This document shows, piece after piece, positions 8,613 through 16,913 of a stretch of DNA of 64,000 nucleotides. The stretch spans positions 232,050-296,049 of the forward strand of contig KZ478064.1 in NCBI GenBank assembly GCA_002837195.1, read 5' to 3'. The stretch's first letter is position 1; each line of letters starts with the position of its first letter. A program made the position numbers and the translations under genes. This stretch comes from Enterobacterales bacterium CwR94. GTDB lineage: Bacteria; Pseudomonadota; Gammaproteobacteria; Enterobacterales; Enterobacteriaceae. The notes beneath the pieces were generated by a model. It was not told the DNA's origin. It saw only the letters and a program-made list of their open reading frames with translations, and ran no database searches.

Positions 8613-9044
8613 ATGTTGAGTTGCAAAAGGATTTGTATTTTCTGGGGGCTGATGGATCTTCTGTACCTTATTGACTTTTCTTATATAAAGATCTCATCCG
8701 GACGCATTCCCTTTTATAGTGATATCGTTCTTTTCAACCAGATGTATGCGGCTTACGGCGAATCGTTATTGGCGCTTGCTGCATTCGCTTTATCGCTATT
8801 GCTCTCTGCCTCTGTTTTCTTATCGGCAATACTTTTTTTCATACAATGAAAGCATGTTTCCGCCTTTGCTCAGGTGCAATCTGTGCTGCGTTTATTCTTT
8901 GCGGTTCCGTCAATAACGGTTTTGCCATGGTTTTTAACGAGTTTTGGTGTCTCAGAAATCTATGTCTTATTTTTTCTCTTATTGATATCTGAAATGATAA
9001 AAGTGGGATCTCTGCGGTTAACCAGAAAAATACAGTCGTGTTGA
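8613..9044 (+). pseudogene. Small multi-span membrane protein, interrupted by in-frame TGA
   Basis: Reading from the ATG at 8613 (GGAG six bases upstream) gives 78 codons of membrane protein, then TGA at 8847-8849. The same frame then stays open for a further 64 codons to TGA at 9042-9044. The downstream part continues the same character, with hydrophobic spans such as 'VLRLFFAVPSITVLPWFLTS' and 'EIYVLFFLLLISEM' and a basic tail 'LRLTRKIQ'. The full-length version would be about 143 residues with four membrane spans. Reversal of one base (for example TGA to TGG or CGA) would restore it. The family is unknown to me. The interrupted state is seen directly; that it is inactive is inferred, since readthrough cannot be excluded. 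Confidence 0.65.
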
Positions 9045-9090
9045 ATAAAATACGAATTTTTTAAATAATAACAATCGAGTGGTTATATCA

Positions 9091-9783
9091 ATGAAAAAGC
9101 TGTTCATTATCTTGTTCTCTTTGGGATGGTTGCTATTGGGTTTGACCGGTTATTTGGGTTATACATCGTATCAGTACCAAAAGCAGGCAACGTATACTAC
9201 AGGGATAATTACGGACGTTCATATAAGTCAACGCACTACGTCGTCTTCTTCGGACAGTTGGTTCCCCGATGTCGCGTTTAGAGACAGTATGGGCAAATTG
9301 CACGTCTTCAGGTCTTCAATTGGCAGTTCCTCTTATAAGAACAGTACCGGCTCAGCTGTTGAGGTGATCTACCATGAAGATGATATCGCGAATGCGAGAG
9401 TTCATTCGTTTGCTGCTAATTACTTTACCTCGATCATCTGTGTTCCTTTTGCGCTAGCACTCCTTATTATTGGCGGTGTCGGTATCAAACTGGTGGGACA
9501 AGGTAGCAAGTTTCGCGATTTAGTCAGGACCGGGAAACCCCTCACGGCCAGGATTACAGACGTTGAACGCAATGAATCGGTTTCAATTAATGGCCGTTCA
9601 CCGTGGCGAATTGTGTGTCAGTGGTCAAATGCGGAAAACAATAAAATCCATGTGTTTAAGAGCGCTAATTTTTATTATGATCCCACAGATTACATTCAAG
9701 GTGACACGATGACCGTCTATGTTGATCATAATAATTTCAAAAAGTACTACGTTGACATATCCGGTTTTCCTCAGAAAGCCTGA
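9091..9783 (+). CDS. DUF3592-type membrane protein
   Basis: The 230-residue protein has an N-terminal membrane segment (KLFIILFSLGWLLLGLTG), an extracytoplasmic domain of about 90 residues with a 'TYTTGIITDV' strand and 'VEVIYHEDD', a second membrane segment (about 125-150) and a C-terminal domain that repeats the same beta-rich pattern (LTARITDVE, then MTVYVDHNN). Two such modules around membrane spans are the hallmark of DUF3592 proteins, whose function is not known. The ATG at 9091 is preceded by GAGTGG at a good distance; an upstream GTG at 9079 is less likely. It sits between two decayed genes but is itself intact. Confidence 0.65.
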   Translation: MKKLFIILFSLGWLLLGLTGYLGYTSYQYQKQATYTTGIITDVHISQRTTSSSSDSWFPDVAFRDSMGKLHVFRSSIGSSSYKNSTGSAVEVIYHEDDIANARVHSFAANYFTSIICVPFALALLIIGGVGIKLVGQGSKFRDLVRTGKPLTARITDVERNESVSINGRSPWRIVCQWSNAENNKIHVFKSANFYYDPTDYIQGDTMTVYVDHNNFKKYYVDISGFPQKA

Positions 9784-9830
9784 TTGATAGCATTCACGCT
9801 TTTGCCGGGTACGCAGGCTGTGCCATTCCC

Positions 9831-10020
9831 GTCAAGATTATTGCCACGGGCATGGCCGTACCCGGAGAGAAAATTCCCTCTGCGGAATTAGATATTCGAT
9901 TAGGCAAACCGCCAGGCTATGTTGAACGACGCTCCGGTATTGCTTCGCGTTACCATGCGGCGAATGATGCCCGTCAGGCGGATCTGGCGGCGGCATCTTT
10001 GCTTAATGCCTTGCAAGCGG
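9831..10020 (+). pseudogene. N-terminal fragment of a beta-ketoacyl-ACP synthase III-like gene
   Basis: The frame encodes 'VKIIATGMAVPGEKIPS' followed by 'RLGKPPGYVERRSGIASRYH', matching the opening beta strand and the substrate-proximal 'RSGI..R' segment of FabH-like condensing enzymes (KAS III). No plausible start codon with a ribosome binding site stands where the family begins. The homology stops after about 60 residues, well before the catalytic Cys-His-Asn. From about 10,020 the matching sequence switches to a different gene in another frame. It is therefore a truncated leftover. Confidence 0.6.
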
Positions 10021-10434
10021 CATGTATTAATTACGCTGGGAACGCACCTGGGCTGGCATAAACCGGCGGTGATGAAGGCGCTGCGTGTGCTGGCTGCCAG
10101 CTTGCCTGACTGGGTGTTTCACTTTACAGAAGGGGACATTAACGGCGATAACCCGCAGCATGAAGGAAATTTGAGCCGTGTCTCATGGGTGGATTATGAT
10201 CGCGATCTTATCCTTTACGATGCGGTTATTCATCACGGCGGCGCAGGGATCATGTGGCACTGTCTGCAAAAAAAGATCCCCACCCTGGTGTATCCCGTGG
10301 ATTTTGATCAGTTGGATCACGCTGCGCGTCTGGCGTACCACAATAAGGGGATTTGGATCCGCGGCGGCATCAGTGAACTGGAAAAGGTCGCGCCGTTGCT
10401 GGAGAAAATTGTCGAGCGGCCAGACGAGAGGTGA
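10021..10434 (+). pseudogene. C-terminal fragment of an MGT/UGT-type glycosyltransferase gene
   Basis: The frame encodes 'VLITLGTHLGWHKPAV', then 'SWVDYDRDLILYDAVIHHGG' and 'KKIPTLVYPVDFDQLDHAAR'. This is the C-terminal nucleotide-sugar-binding lobe of GT-B glycosyltransferases of the UDP-glycosyltransferase/MGT type, including the HHGG(A)G motif. The N-terminal acceptor lobe is missing, and the preceding bases belong to a KAS III-like gene in another reading frame, so a deletion has joined the two. The frame ends at TGA 10432-10434. It lies just upstream of the lipid operon and may once have belonged to it. Confidence 0.65.
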
Positions 10435-10720
10435 TAGCTCTGAGGGGAGTGTCACGTTATTTATTGTGGGTTATGCCAGGATAGTGGGTGACTGCTTGGG
10501 TATTAATCTTAGTCGTAATACTGAAATAACTAGATTATGGTCAGTCGTGCGTGATTCAATGATAGCGTATTCTCGTCAATACAAACTCAATTGCTGAACT
10601 GCGTTTTGTCTGAATGATATGCGCGCATTAAATTGATAAATATCAAAAAAATATCAGAATCTTAGATTCATGCGAAGCCAATGAATGGCTAAACAACGGA
10701 ACGTTCGCACCAAGGAAAAT

Positions 10721-11323
10721 ATGATTACTATCTATTCCATTAAACCCCGTTTTCAGGCACTGCTGCGCCCTTTACTGAAAACGTTCTACCACGCCGGGAT
10801 CACCGCGAATCACATCACACTATCTGCACTGTTTCTCTCTGTTGCCACGGGGACGGTGCTGTTTATCTTTCCTGAACCTGCCGGGTTCCTCATCCTGCCC
10901 TTCGTATTATTTATTCGCATGGCGTTGAATGCGATTGATGGCTTACTGGCGCGTGAATTCAACCAGCAAAGCCGTCTGGGTGCCCTGTTGAATGAAGTGG
11001 GGGACGTGGTTTCTGATGTCTTCCTCTATCTGCCGTTTGCCTTATTGATCGGGAGTTCACCGGCATTGGTGGTGGCGGTGGTGATGCTCGCGATATTGAC
11101 CGAGTTTCTCGGCGTATTGGGGCAGACATTAAACGGCCAGCGTGACTATTCCGGGCCGATGGGGAAAAGCGATCGTGCGGCCGTGTTTGGGCTTTGGGCA
11201 GTGATAATCTTCTTCTGGCCGCAGATGTTGGCATACAGCAACGTGGTATGGATTTTAATGTTGCTCCTGCTGTTGTGGACGTCGTTCAACCGTGCCCGCG
11301 CGGCGTTGCGTGAGGCGGTATAA
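10721..11323 (+). CDS. ynbA: YnbA, CDP-alcohol phosphatidyltransferase family membrane protein
   Basis: The product has about 200 residues with roughly six membrane spans and the CDP-alcohol phosphotransferase motif (about residues 74-102, 'NAIDGLLAR', then 'RLGALLNEVGDVVSD'). This class moves a phosphatidyl group from CDP-diacylglycerol to an alcohol at the inner membrane. Two of the usual four metal-binding aspartates are asparagine here (NxxDG and GxxxN). As far as I recall, E. coli YnbA shares this, so it is likely a family trait rather than damage. The ATG at 10721 has AAGGA five bases upstream and matches the start of E. coli YnbA. It is first in a run of six overlapping or nearly touching genes. 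The head-group alcohol is unknown. Confidence 0.85.
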   Translation: MITIYSIKPRFQALLRPLLKTFYHAGITANHITLSALFLSVATGTVLFIFPEPAGFLILPFVLFIRMALNAIDGLLAREFNQQSRLGALLNEVGDVVSDVFLYLPFALLIGSSPALVVAVVMLAILTEFLGVLGQTLNGQRDYSGPMGKSDRAAVFGLWAVIIFFWPQMLAYSNVVWILMLLLLLWTSFNRARAALREAV

Positions 11324-11325
11324 CC

Positions 11326-12243
11326 ATGTCGCAATTACTCAATGCACTGCTGTTTATTTTTGCGGTGTTAACGCTGGCCAGCGTCATTACTGCGGTCCTG
11401 GTGTGGACGAAACCCGGTAAAGATTATCGGGAACTGATTCTGCGCGTCAGAACGTGGTGGGTGATTATCATCATGTTCTCCCTGGCCATGTTAAGCCCGC
11501 GCTGGCTCTCCATGACGCTGTTTGCCCTGATGAGCTTCCTCGCGCTGAAAGAGTACCTGACGCTGATTCCGACCCGCCAATCTGATCGCATGCCGCTGTT
11601 ATGGCTGTTTCTTGCGATCCCGGTGAACTATCTCCTGGCGGGAATCGGTTGGTATGGGATGTTCATTATTTTTATTCCGGTATATGCCTTTTTGTTTTTG
11701 CCCGCAAGAATGGTCCTGACCGGAAATACCACGGATTTTTTACGGTCGGTCTCCCAATTCCATTGGGGCTTAATGACGACGGTATTTTGCATTAGCCATG
11801 TTGCTTACCTGATGGTGTTACCGGGCGATAAGGGCTATGCCGGTGCACTGCTGGTGATTTTCCTGGTGGGATTAACCAGTTTTAATGATGTGATGCAGTA
11901 TGTTTGGGGTAAATCGCTGGGAAGAATAAAAATCACACCGCACGTGAGTCCCAATAAGACGCTGGCGGGGTTAATCGGGGGTGTCGCGTCCACGGCCGTC
12001 GCCGGAGCCGTGTTGGGGCCAATACTGACACCCATGAGTGGATGGATGGCGCTGTACGCAGGCATGTTAATTGGTCTGGCCGGATTTCTTGGCGACATTG
12101 TGATGTCGGCCGTGAAGCGAGATATCGGTGTTAAAGACAGCGGGACATTGCTGCCGGGCCACGGTGGTATCCTCGACCGGCTTGATTCGCTGATTTTTAC
12201 CGCCCCCGTGCTTTTTCATTTCATCTACTATTTTTACTACTGA
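11326..12243 (+). CDS. ynbB: YnbB, phosphatidate cytidylyltransferase (CdsA family)
   Basis: The 305-residue integral membrane protein has about eight spans and ends with the CdsA signature 'SAVKRDIGVKDSGTLLPGHG' followed by GILDRLDS. CdsA enzymes make CDP-diacylglycerol from phosphatidic acid and CTP, which is the substrate needed by a YnbA-type transferase. The gene starts 2 nt after the ynbA stop codon, so the two are probably translated together and act in sequence. The chromosomal housekeeping cdsA would lie elsewhere, so this is a second, specialised copy. Confidence 0.88.
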   Translation: MSQLLNALLFIFAVLTLASVITAVLVWTKPGKDYRELILRVRTWWVIIIMFSLAMLSPRWLSMTLFALMSFLALKEYLTLIPTRQSDRMPLLWLFLAIPVNYLLAGIGWYGMFIIFIPVYAFLFLPARMVLTGNTTDFLRSVSQFHWGLMTTVFCISHVAYLMVLPGDKGYAGALLVIFLVGLTSFNDVMQYVWGKSLGRIKITPHVSPNKTLAGLIGGVASTAVAGAVLGPILTPMSGWMALYAGMLIGLAGFLGDIVMSAVKRDIGVKDSGTLLPGHGGILDRLDSLIFTAPVLFHFIYYFYY

Positions 12244-12248
12244 TCATC

Positions 12249-12884
12249 ATGCTGAAGAAATTACTGCGTAATATTTTTTATTACCTCGTTGTCTGGCCGG
12301 TTATCCGCTTTTGGTTAGGGGTTCGCGTGTATAAGTTGCATGCTTTACCGCAACGCGGCCCCGCGATCATTGTCGCTAACCACAATAGCCATCTGGATAC
12401 TTTTGTCCTGCTGTCCTTATTTCCGAAATCGGTCCGGAATATTTTTCGCCCGGTGGCGGCCGCAGACTACTTTTTGAAAAACCGGCTTTCGGCCTGGTTT
12501 ACCTTAAATGTCCTCGGCATCATCCCGGTCGAAAGAAAAGGCAATGGGGGCAACCCGCTTGCTGCCTGCGAGCAGGCGCTGGCAGCAGGGCAAATCATTC
12601 TGATCTACCCCGAGGGCACGCGCGGAGACCCTGACCAGTTGGCACCGCTGAAGCCCGGCATTTGGCACTTAACCAGCCGTTTTCCTGACGTTCCGGTGAT
12701 TCCCATTTATTTAAAAGGTACCGGAAGAGTGATGGGTAAAGGCAATCGCATTCCGCTGCCGCTGTTTATTGATGCGCATGTCGATGCGCCACTGCCATAC
12801 AGTGAAGACAAACAAACCTATTTAGAGGCGTTACAACAACGCTTTATGGATTTAGAACACCAAGGAAAGGAATTAAGAAAATGA
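12249..12884 (+). CDS. PlsC-like 1-acylglycerol-phosphate acyltransferase
   Basis: The 211-residue protein has an N-terminal membrane anchor and the acyltransferase blocks of the PlsC family: NHNSHLD (HX4D, His45 and Asp50), a 'GIIPVERKG' block, the 'YPEGTRG' block at about residues 118-124 and a 'VIPIYLKG' block. It would add an acyl chain to lysophosphatidic acid or a related lysophospholipid, supplying phosphatidic acid to YnbB. As I recall the E. coli K-12 ynbABCD cluster, it lacks this gene between ynbB and ynbC. It starts 5 nt after ynbB and its last 4 nt overlap the start of ynbC. Confidence 0.88.
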   Translation: MLKKLLRNIFYYLVVWPVIRFWLGVRVYKLHALPQRGPAIIVANHNSHLDTFVLLSLFPKSVRNIFRPVAAADYFLKNRLSAWFTLNVLGIIPVERKGNGGNPLAACEQALAAGQIILIYPEGTRGDPDQLAPLKPGIWHLTSRFPDVPVIPIYLKGTGRVMGKGNRIPLPLFIDAHVDAPLPYSEDKQTYLEALQQRFMDLEHQGKELRK

Positions 12885-14644
12885 ACATCACCCAACGTGA
12901 AATACAGCCGGGAAATATGGTGACCAGTGATAATCAGTCACTGTTTTATCGGTGCTGGCCAGCGCCGCAAACGGCGGTGCCAAAAGTGGTGGTACTGTTC
13001 CACCGCGGGCATGAACACTCAGGCCGTCTTGAACATATCGTAAATGAACTGGATATGCCGGATGTCACCTTCTATGCCTGGGATGCACGTGGGCACGGTG
13101 AATCGCCGGGGCCGCGCGGCTACAGCCCATCCCTGCAGCGTTCGGTGCAGGACGTTGAAGAATTTATGCAGCACGTCGTCAGCGTTAGCGGTGTGCCTAT
13201 GCAGCACATTGTCGTGATTGCGCAGAGTGTTGGCGCGGTTCTCGCGGCGAGCTGGGTACATGATTATGCGCCGCAGATCAGGGCGTTGGTGCTGGCGTCA
13301 CCTGCATTTAAAGTCAAACTGTATGTTCCTTTTGCCCGTGCGGGATTGTCATTACTGCAAAAATTCAAGAAAGGCGGCTTTGTTAATTCCTATGTGAAGG
13401 GGAAATACCTGACGCATGATCCGGAACGCATTGAAAGTTTTAATAACGATCCCCTGATCTCCCGCCCCATCGCGGTTCCGGTTTTACTCGATTTATATAA
13501 AACCGCAGAGCGCTTAGTGGCCGATGCCAGCGCAATTACCGTACCCGTGCAGATGCTGGTCTCGGGGGCTGATTATGTGGTGCATCGTAAACCTCAGATC
13601 CGTTTCTATGAACGTTTACGCAGCCCGGTGAAAGAGCTGCATATCATGCCGGGTTTCTACCATGACACGCTGGGTGAAAAAGACCGCCACCTGGCACTGG
13701 ATAAAATCAGAGATTTTGTGGCGGAACGTTTTGCGACGCCTTTTACCGCTTTTGATTACCGCGAAGAAGATGCGCGCAGCCCCTCGGCGGATGAGTGGCG
13801 TCAATTAGCCGGTGGGGCAGAGCCTTTCTCTGTCGAAAGCCTGGGCTATCGGGCACTGCGTGTGGGGATGAAAGCGGTAGCGCCTTATTCGGAAGGGGTA
13901 AAACTGGGTTTTACCACCGGGTTCGATTCGGGCAGCACACTGGATTACGTCTATCGCAACACGCCACAGGGGCGCACAGCCATTGGCCGCTACATCGATC
14001 GGCAGTATCTCAACAGCATTGGCTGGCGCGGTATACGCCAGCGTAAAGTGAATCTGCAACAGATGATTGTGCAAGCGGTACAGCATCTTCAGCAACAAGG
14101 GATGCCGGTGCGCATTGCGGATATTGCGGCTGGGCATGGACGCTATGTGTTGGATGCCATTGAGTCTGTTGAGGGGATCGACAGTATTCTGCTGCGTGAT
14201 TACAGCGAGTTGAACGTTGAAAAAGGCAGTCAACTGATCGCCGAGCGCCAACTGCAGGAGATGGCCAAATTTGTGCAGGGTGATGCCTTTGATCAGGCTT
14301 CATTGAGTCAACTCGAGCCCGCGCCAACGTTGGGAATTGTTTCGGGACTGTATGAACTCTTTCCTGAAAATGCGCTGATCCGCGCCTCGCTGGCGGGACT
14401 GGCAGAGGCTATTCCGGCGGGGGGATTGTTGATCTACACCGGACAACCCTGGCATCCGCAGTTGAAAACCATTGCCTGGTCACTGACGAGCCATCGACAG
14501 GGTCTGCCTTGGGTAATGCGCGTTCGCTCGCAGGGTGAGATGGATGCACTCGTCAATGATGCGGGCTTCGAAAAATGCGCGCAGCTGATTGATGAGTATG
14601 GCATTTTTACCGTGTCGTTAGCGGTGCGCAAAGCGAATGCGTAA
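12881..14644 (+). CDS. ynbC: YnbC, fused alpha/beta-hydrolase and SAM methyltransferase
   Basis: The 587-residue protein has two enzymes in one chain. Residues 1 to about 285 form a monoacylglycerol-lipase-like alpha/beta-hydrolase with 'AWDARGHGESPGPRGY' and the nucleophile elbow AQSVG (Ser116; the first glycine of GxSxG is Ala), ending near 'MPGFYHDTLGE', which supplies the histidine. Residues from about 310 form a class I methyltransferase with the SAM-binding strand 'RIADIAAGHGRY'. E. coli YnbC has the same size and order. In this operon the hydrolase could trim an acyl chain or ester from the lipid and the methyltransferase could modify the head group; both roles are inferred. It overlaps the gene before it by 4 nt and ynbD by 8 nt. 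Confidence 0.88.
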   Translation: MNITQREIQPGNMVTSDNQSLFYRCWPAPQTAVPKVVVLFHRGHEHSGRLEHIVNELDMPDVTFYAWDARGHGESPGPRGYSPSLQRSVQDVEEFMQHVVSVSGVPMQHIVVIAQSVGAVLAASWVHDYAPQIRALVLASPAFKVKLYVPFARAGLSLLQKFKKGGFVNSYVKGKYLTHDPERIESFNNDPLISRPIAVPVLLDLYKTAERLVADASAITVPVQMLVSGADYVVHRKPQIRFYERLRSPVKELHIMPGFYHDTLGEKDRHLALDKIRDFVAERFATPFTAFDYREEDARSPSADEWRQLAGGAEPFSVESLGYRALRVGMKAVAPYSEGVKLGFTTGFDSGSTLDYVYRNTPQGRTAIGRYIDRQYLNSIGWRGIRQRKVNLQQMIVQAVQHLQQQGMPVRIADIAAGHGRYVLDAIESVEGIDSILLRDYSELNVEKGSQLIAERQLQEMAKFVQGDAFDQASLSQLEPAPTLGIVSGLYELFPENALIRASLAGLAEAIPAGGLLIYTGQPWHPQLKTIAWSLTSHRQGLPWVMRVRSQGEMDALVNDAGFEKCAQLIDEYGIFTVSLAVRKANA

Positions 14645-15944
14645 CAGAGAAACACGCACTCTCCGCTGGCGGGGAGTGCTCTGGTTATTACTGCTGGCCC
14701 CGCTGTTTTTTATGACTTACGGCCAGGTGAATACCTTTACCGCGACGCGCGATGATGTGGGGCATTTTGTCTATGGCTGGGAGTCGGCAATCCCTTTTCT
14801 GCCGTGGACAATCGTGCCTTACTGGAGCATTGATCTGCTCTATGGGCTGTCGCTTTTTATCTGCACCAACAAACAAGAACTCAACCGTCATGGGCTGCGG
14901 CTGCTCGCAGCATCGCTGGTGGCTTGTATAGGATTTCTGCTCTATCCCTTGCAATTTTCCTGGCCGCGTCCTGAAACAACGGGCGTTTTTGGTTGGCTTT
15001 TCCAGCAACTGGAACAGTTTGACTTGCCATATAATCAGGCGCCTTCGCTGCATATCATTCTGGCGTGGCTGCTTTGGTTGCGCTTTCGTCAGCATGTTTC
15101 GGGAGTGGGCGCCGCGCTAAATACGGCGTGGTTTGGGCTGATTGCGGTATCGGTATTAACCACCTGGCAGCATCATTTTATTGACGTGTTAAGCGGCGGG
15201 TTTGCCGGTGTATTGATCAGCTACTGCATTCCAATGACGGGGCAATGGCGAGGATTTCGTCGCGAGTTTCCCGCTTACCGATTGGCGCGGCGTTATATGC
15301 TGGGGGCGCTGCTGTGTGTGGGCGTCGCTCTGCTGGTGCCACACGGCGTGTTGTGGATCTGGCCTGCGCTGGCCCTGGCTTTGGTATCCCTGGCTTATTT
15401 AGGTCTGGGAGAGGGCATTTTTCAAAAAGATGCTCACGGCAATCTCTCTCTCTCCGCGCGCATCTTACTCTTTCCTTATCTGTGCGTGGCGCGGATCTCG
15501 CGGCGCTATTTTTGTCGCAACCTTAGTCACAGTGACGAAATTTATAGCGGTATTTCAATCGGTTATTATCCGCAGACCAGCATTGTGCAACAGGCCATGT
15601 TGGACCTGACCGCGGAATATTCTGTGCCCCGATTGCCGGTGATGCCGCGGGCGGTCGCGTCAGTTGCCCTGCTGGATCTGAAAACACCTGAACTCCATCA
15701 ACTCAGGCAGGCCGTCTCGATGTTACAGATCCTGAGGCAGCAGCACGCAACGGTTCTGGTGCACTGCGCATTAGGGTTATCACGCAGCGCCGTCGTGGTG
15801 GCCGCATGGCTGATTCAGGAACGAAAATGTGCGGATGTGAAGGATGCTGTCGATCTGATTCGTGGCAGGCGGCCATCGATCCATTTAACGCTTGAACACC
15901 TGGTTTTACTGCAACGCTTTCGGGATGAAAGGGATGGAAAATAA
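14637..15944 (+). CDS. ynbD: YnbD, PAP2 phosphatase fused to dual-specificity phosphatase
   Basis: The 435-residue protein starts with a multi-span PAP2-type region (about 1-260), with conserved 'PSLHI' and 'WQHHFIDVLSGG' blocks facing the membrane surface. It ends with a cytoplasmic dual-specificity/tyrosine-phosphatase domain containing the P-loop HCALGLSRS (His376, Cys377, Arg383). PAP2 enzymes release phosphate from lipid phosphates, and DSP-type domains can also do so (PTPMT1 acts on phosphatidylglycerophosphate). The fusion next to YnbA therefore suggests removal of a phosphate from the newly made phospholipid; this is inference. The start codon overlaps ynbC and the stop codon overlaps the next start. 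Confidence 0.87.
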   Translation: MRNRETRTLRWRGVLWLLLLAPLFFMTYGQVNTFTATRDDVGHFVYGWESAIPFLPWTIVPYWSIDLLYGLSLFICTNKQELNRHGLRLLAASLVACIGFLLYPLQFSWPRPETTGVFGWLFQQLEQFDLPYNQAPSLHIILAWLLWLRFRQHVSGVGAALNTAWFGLIAVSVLTTWQHHFIDVLSGGFAGVLISYCIPMTGQWRGFRREFPAYRLARRYMLGALLCVGVALLVPHGVLWIWPALALALVSLAYLGLGEGIFQKDAHGNLSLSARILLFPYLCVARISRRYFCRNLSHSDEIYSGISIGYYPQTSIVQQAMLDLTAEYSVPRLPVMPRAVASVALLDLKTPELHQLRQAVSMLQILRQQHATVLVHCALGLSRSAVVVAAWLIQERKCADVKDAVDLIRGRRPSIHLTLEHLVLLQRFRDERDGK

Positions 15945-16326
15945 ACAGGAAATACACGCGATTTTTATCGCTCATCTTGCCAGTTGGCGCTACTTCATTG
16001 GGTTAAGTCTGATACCGCTGGTTGTGATACTGCATTATCCCTTGAGCAGTTTCAGCCTGCTGGCATTTGTTGCGATGATGCTTAACGTTTATTACTGCTG
16101 GCGCCTGTTTCTGGATGAGCGCCTGTTTACGCTACTGCACGCAGGTATGGCTGAGTCTTCCCTTGATGACGCCCTGTCCCGCATCTGGGGGGCATCCTTT
16201 ACTCAGGGCAGAGACTGGCAGGCTCGCTGGCACGGAACACGGCAACTCTTTCGACGCGCATTTGCCGCCTTCCTGGGAGTGTGGGTACTGGCGCTGCTGC
16301 GTATGTTGATGCTGGTGGTGTCATAG
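15934..16326 (+). CDS. Small membrane protein, last gene of the ynb-type lipid operon
   Basis: The 130-residue product has three hydrophobic segments: 'FIGLSLIPLVVILHYPL', one around 'LLAFVAMMLNVYYCW', and one near the C-terminus (AFLGVWVLALLRMLMLVV). The part in between is a polar loop with several Arg and Trp. The ATG at 15934 overlaps the stop codon of ynbD (ATGGAAAATAA) with AAAGGG just upstream, so it is translationally coupled to the operon. I do not recognise the family; a role in assembling or moving the operon's lipid product is only suggested by position. Confidence 0.65.
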   Translation: MENKQEIHAIFIAHLASWRYFIGLSLIPLVVILHYPLSSFSLLAFVAMMLNVYYCWRLFLDERLFTLLHAGMAESSLDDALSRIWGASFTQGRDWQARWHGTRQLFRRAFAAFLGVWVLALLRMLMLVVS

Positions 16327-16375
16327 CCTGTATGGCGAGTAATCACTCTGCTTAAGGATGACAGGAAGACGCGTG

Positions 16376-16696
16376 ATGAGTGCTAAAAATAATAAGAAAA
16401 AGGTAGAAAAACCAACCATCATAAAGCGAATAGATCGCTTTGCAGTCTGCTTTTTGTTATTTGGGCCAGTATTTTTTCGGATAGCGATGGGCGCAGGAAA
16501 AGTAGGGATGATTGTACCGTTAGTGTTTTTCTCCAGCGTTATATACATTGTGACTTTTAATATTTTAGTCCATAAAAAAATAGAGGCCTCCTCGCGATGG
16601 ATCGCTCGCTTTGCTTATGAATATCCAGGGCATCATCTGGCATGGTTCCTGATGATACTCATGGGGATGGTGATTAAAGCGGTTATTATGGGATAA
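16376..16696 (+). CDS. Small unknown membrane protein
   Basis: The 106-residue protein has a lysine-rich N-terminus (SAKNNKKKVEKP) and three hydrophobic stretches of about 20 residues each. The ATG at 16376 has AGGAAG seven bases upstream; an upstream ATG at 16358 has poorer spacing. It follows the lipid operon by about 50 bp on the same strand and may be read with it. I do not recognise it. Confidence 0.5.
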   Translation: MSAKNNKKKVEKPTIIKRIDRFAVCFLLFGPVFFRIAMGAGKVGMIVPLVFFSSVIYIVTFNILVHKKIEASSRWIARFAYEYPGHHLAWFLMILMGMVIKAVIMG

Positions 16697-16913
16697 GGGA
16701 ATACACTCTAAATACGTTAATGGGTGGCGCATTTAATTTAAAGCATCGCGGTGCAGTTACAGCGAATCTGAGAAAATGCTTTTGACAATCTCTCTTAGGA
16801 CCGCGGGTGAAGACATCAAGAAAAATACATTAAATCAACCCATGTATTCAAATTTGAAGGTGGCTTGCTTTGAATGAATACGCAGGGTTATTAACATAAA
16901 GGTAATAAAGGCT

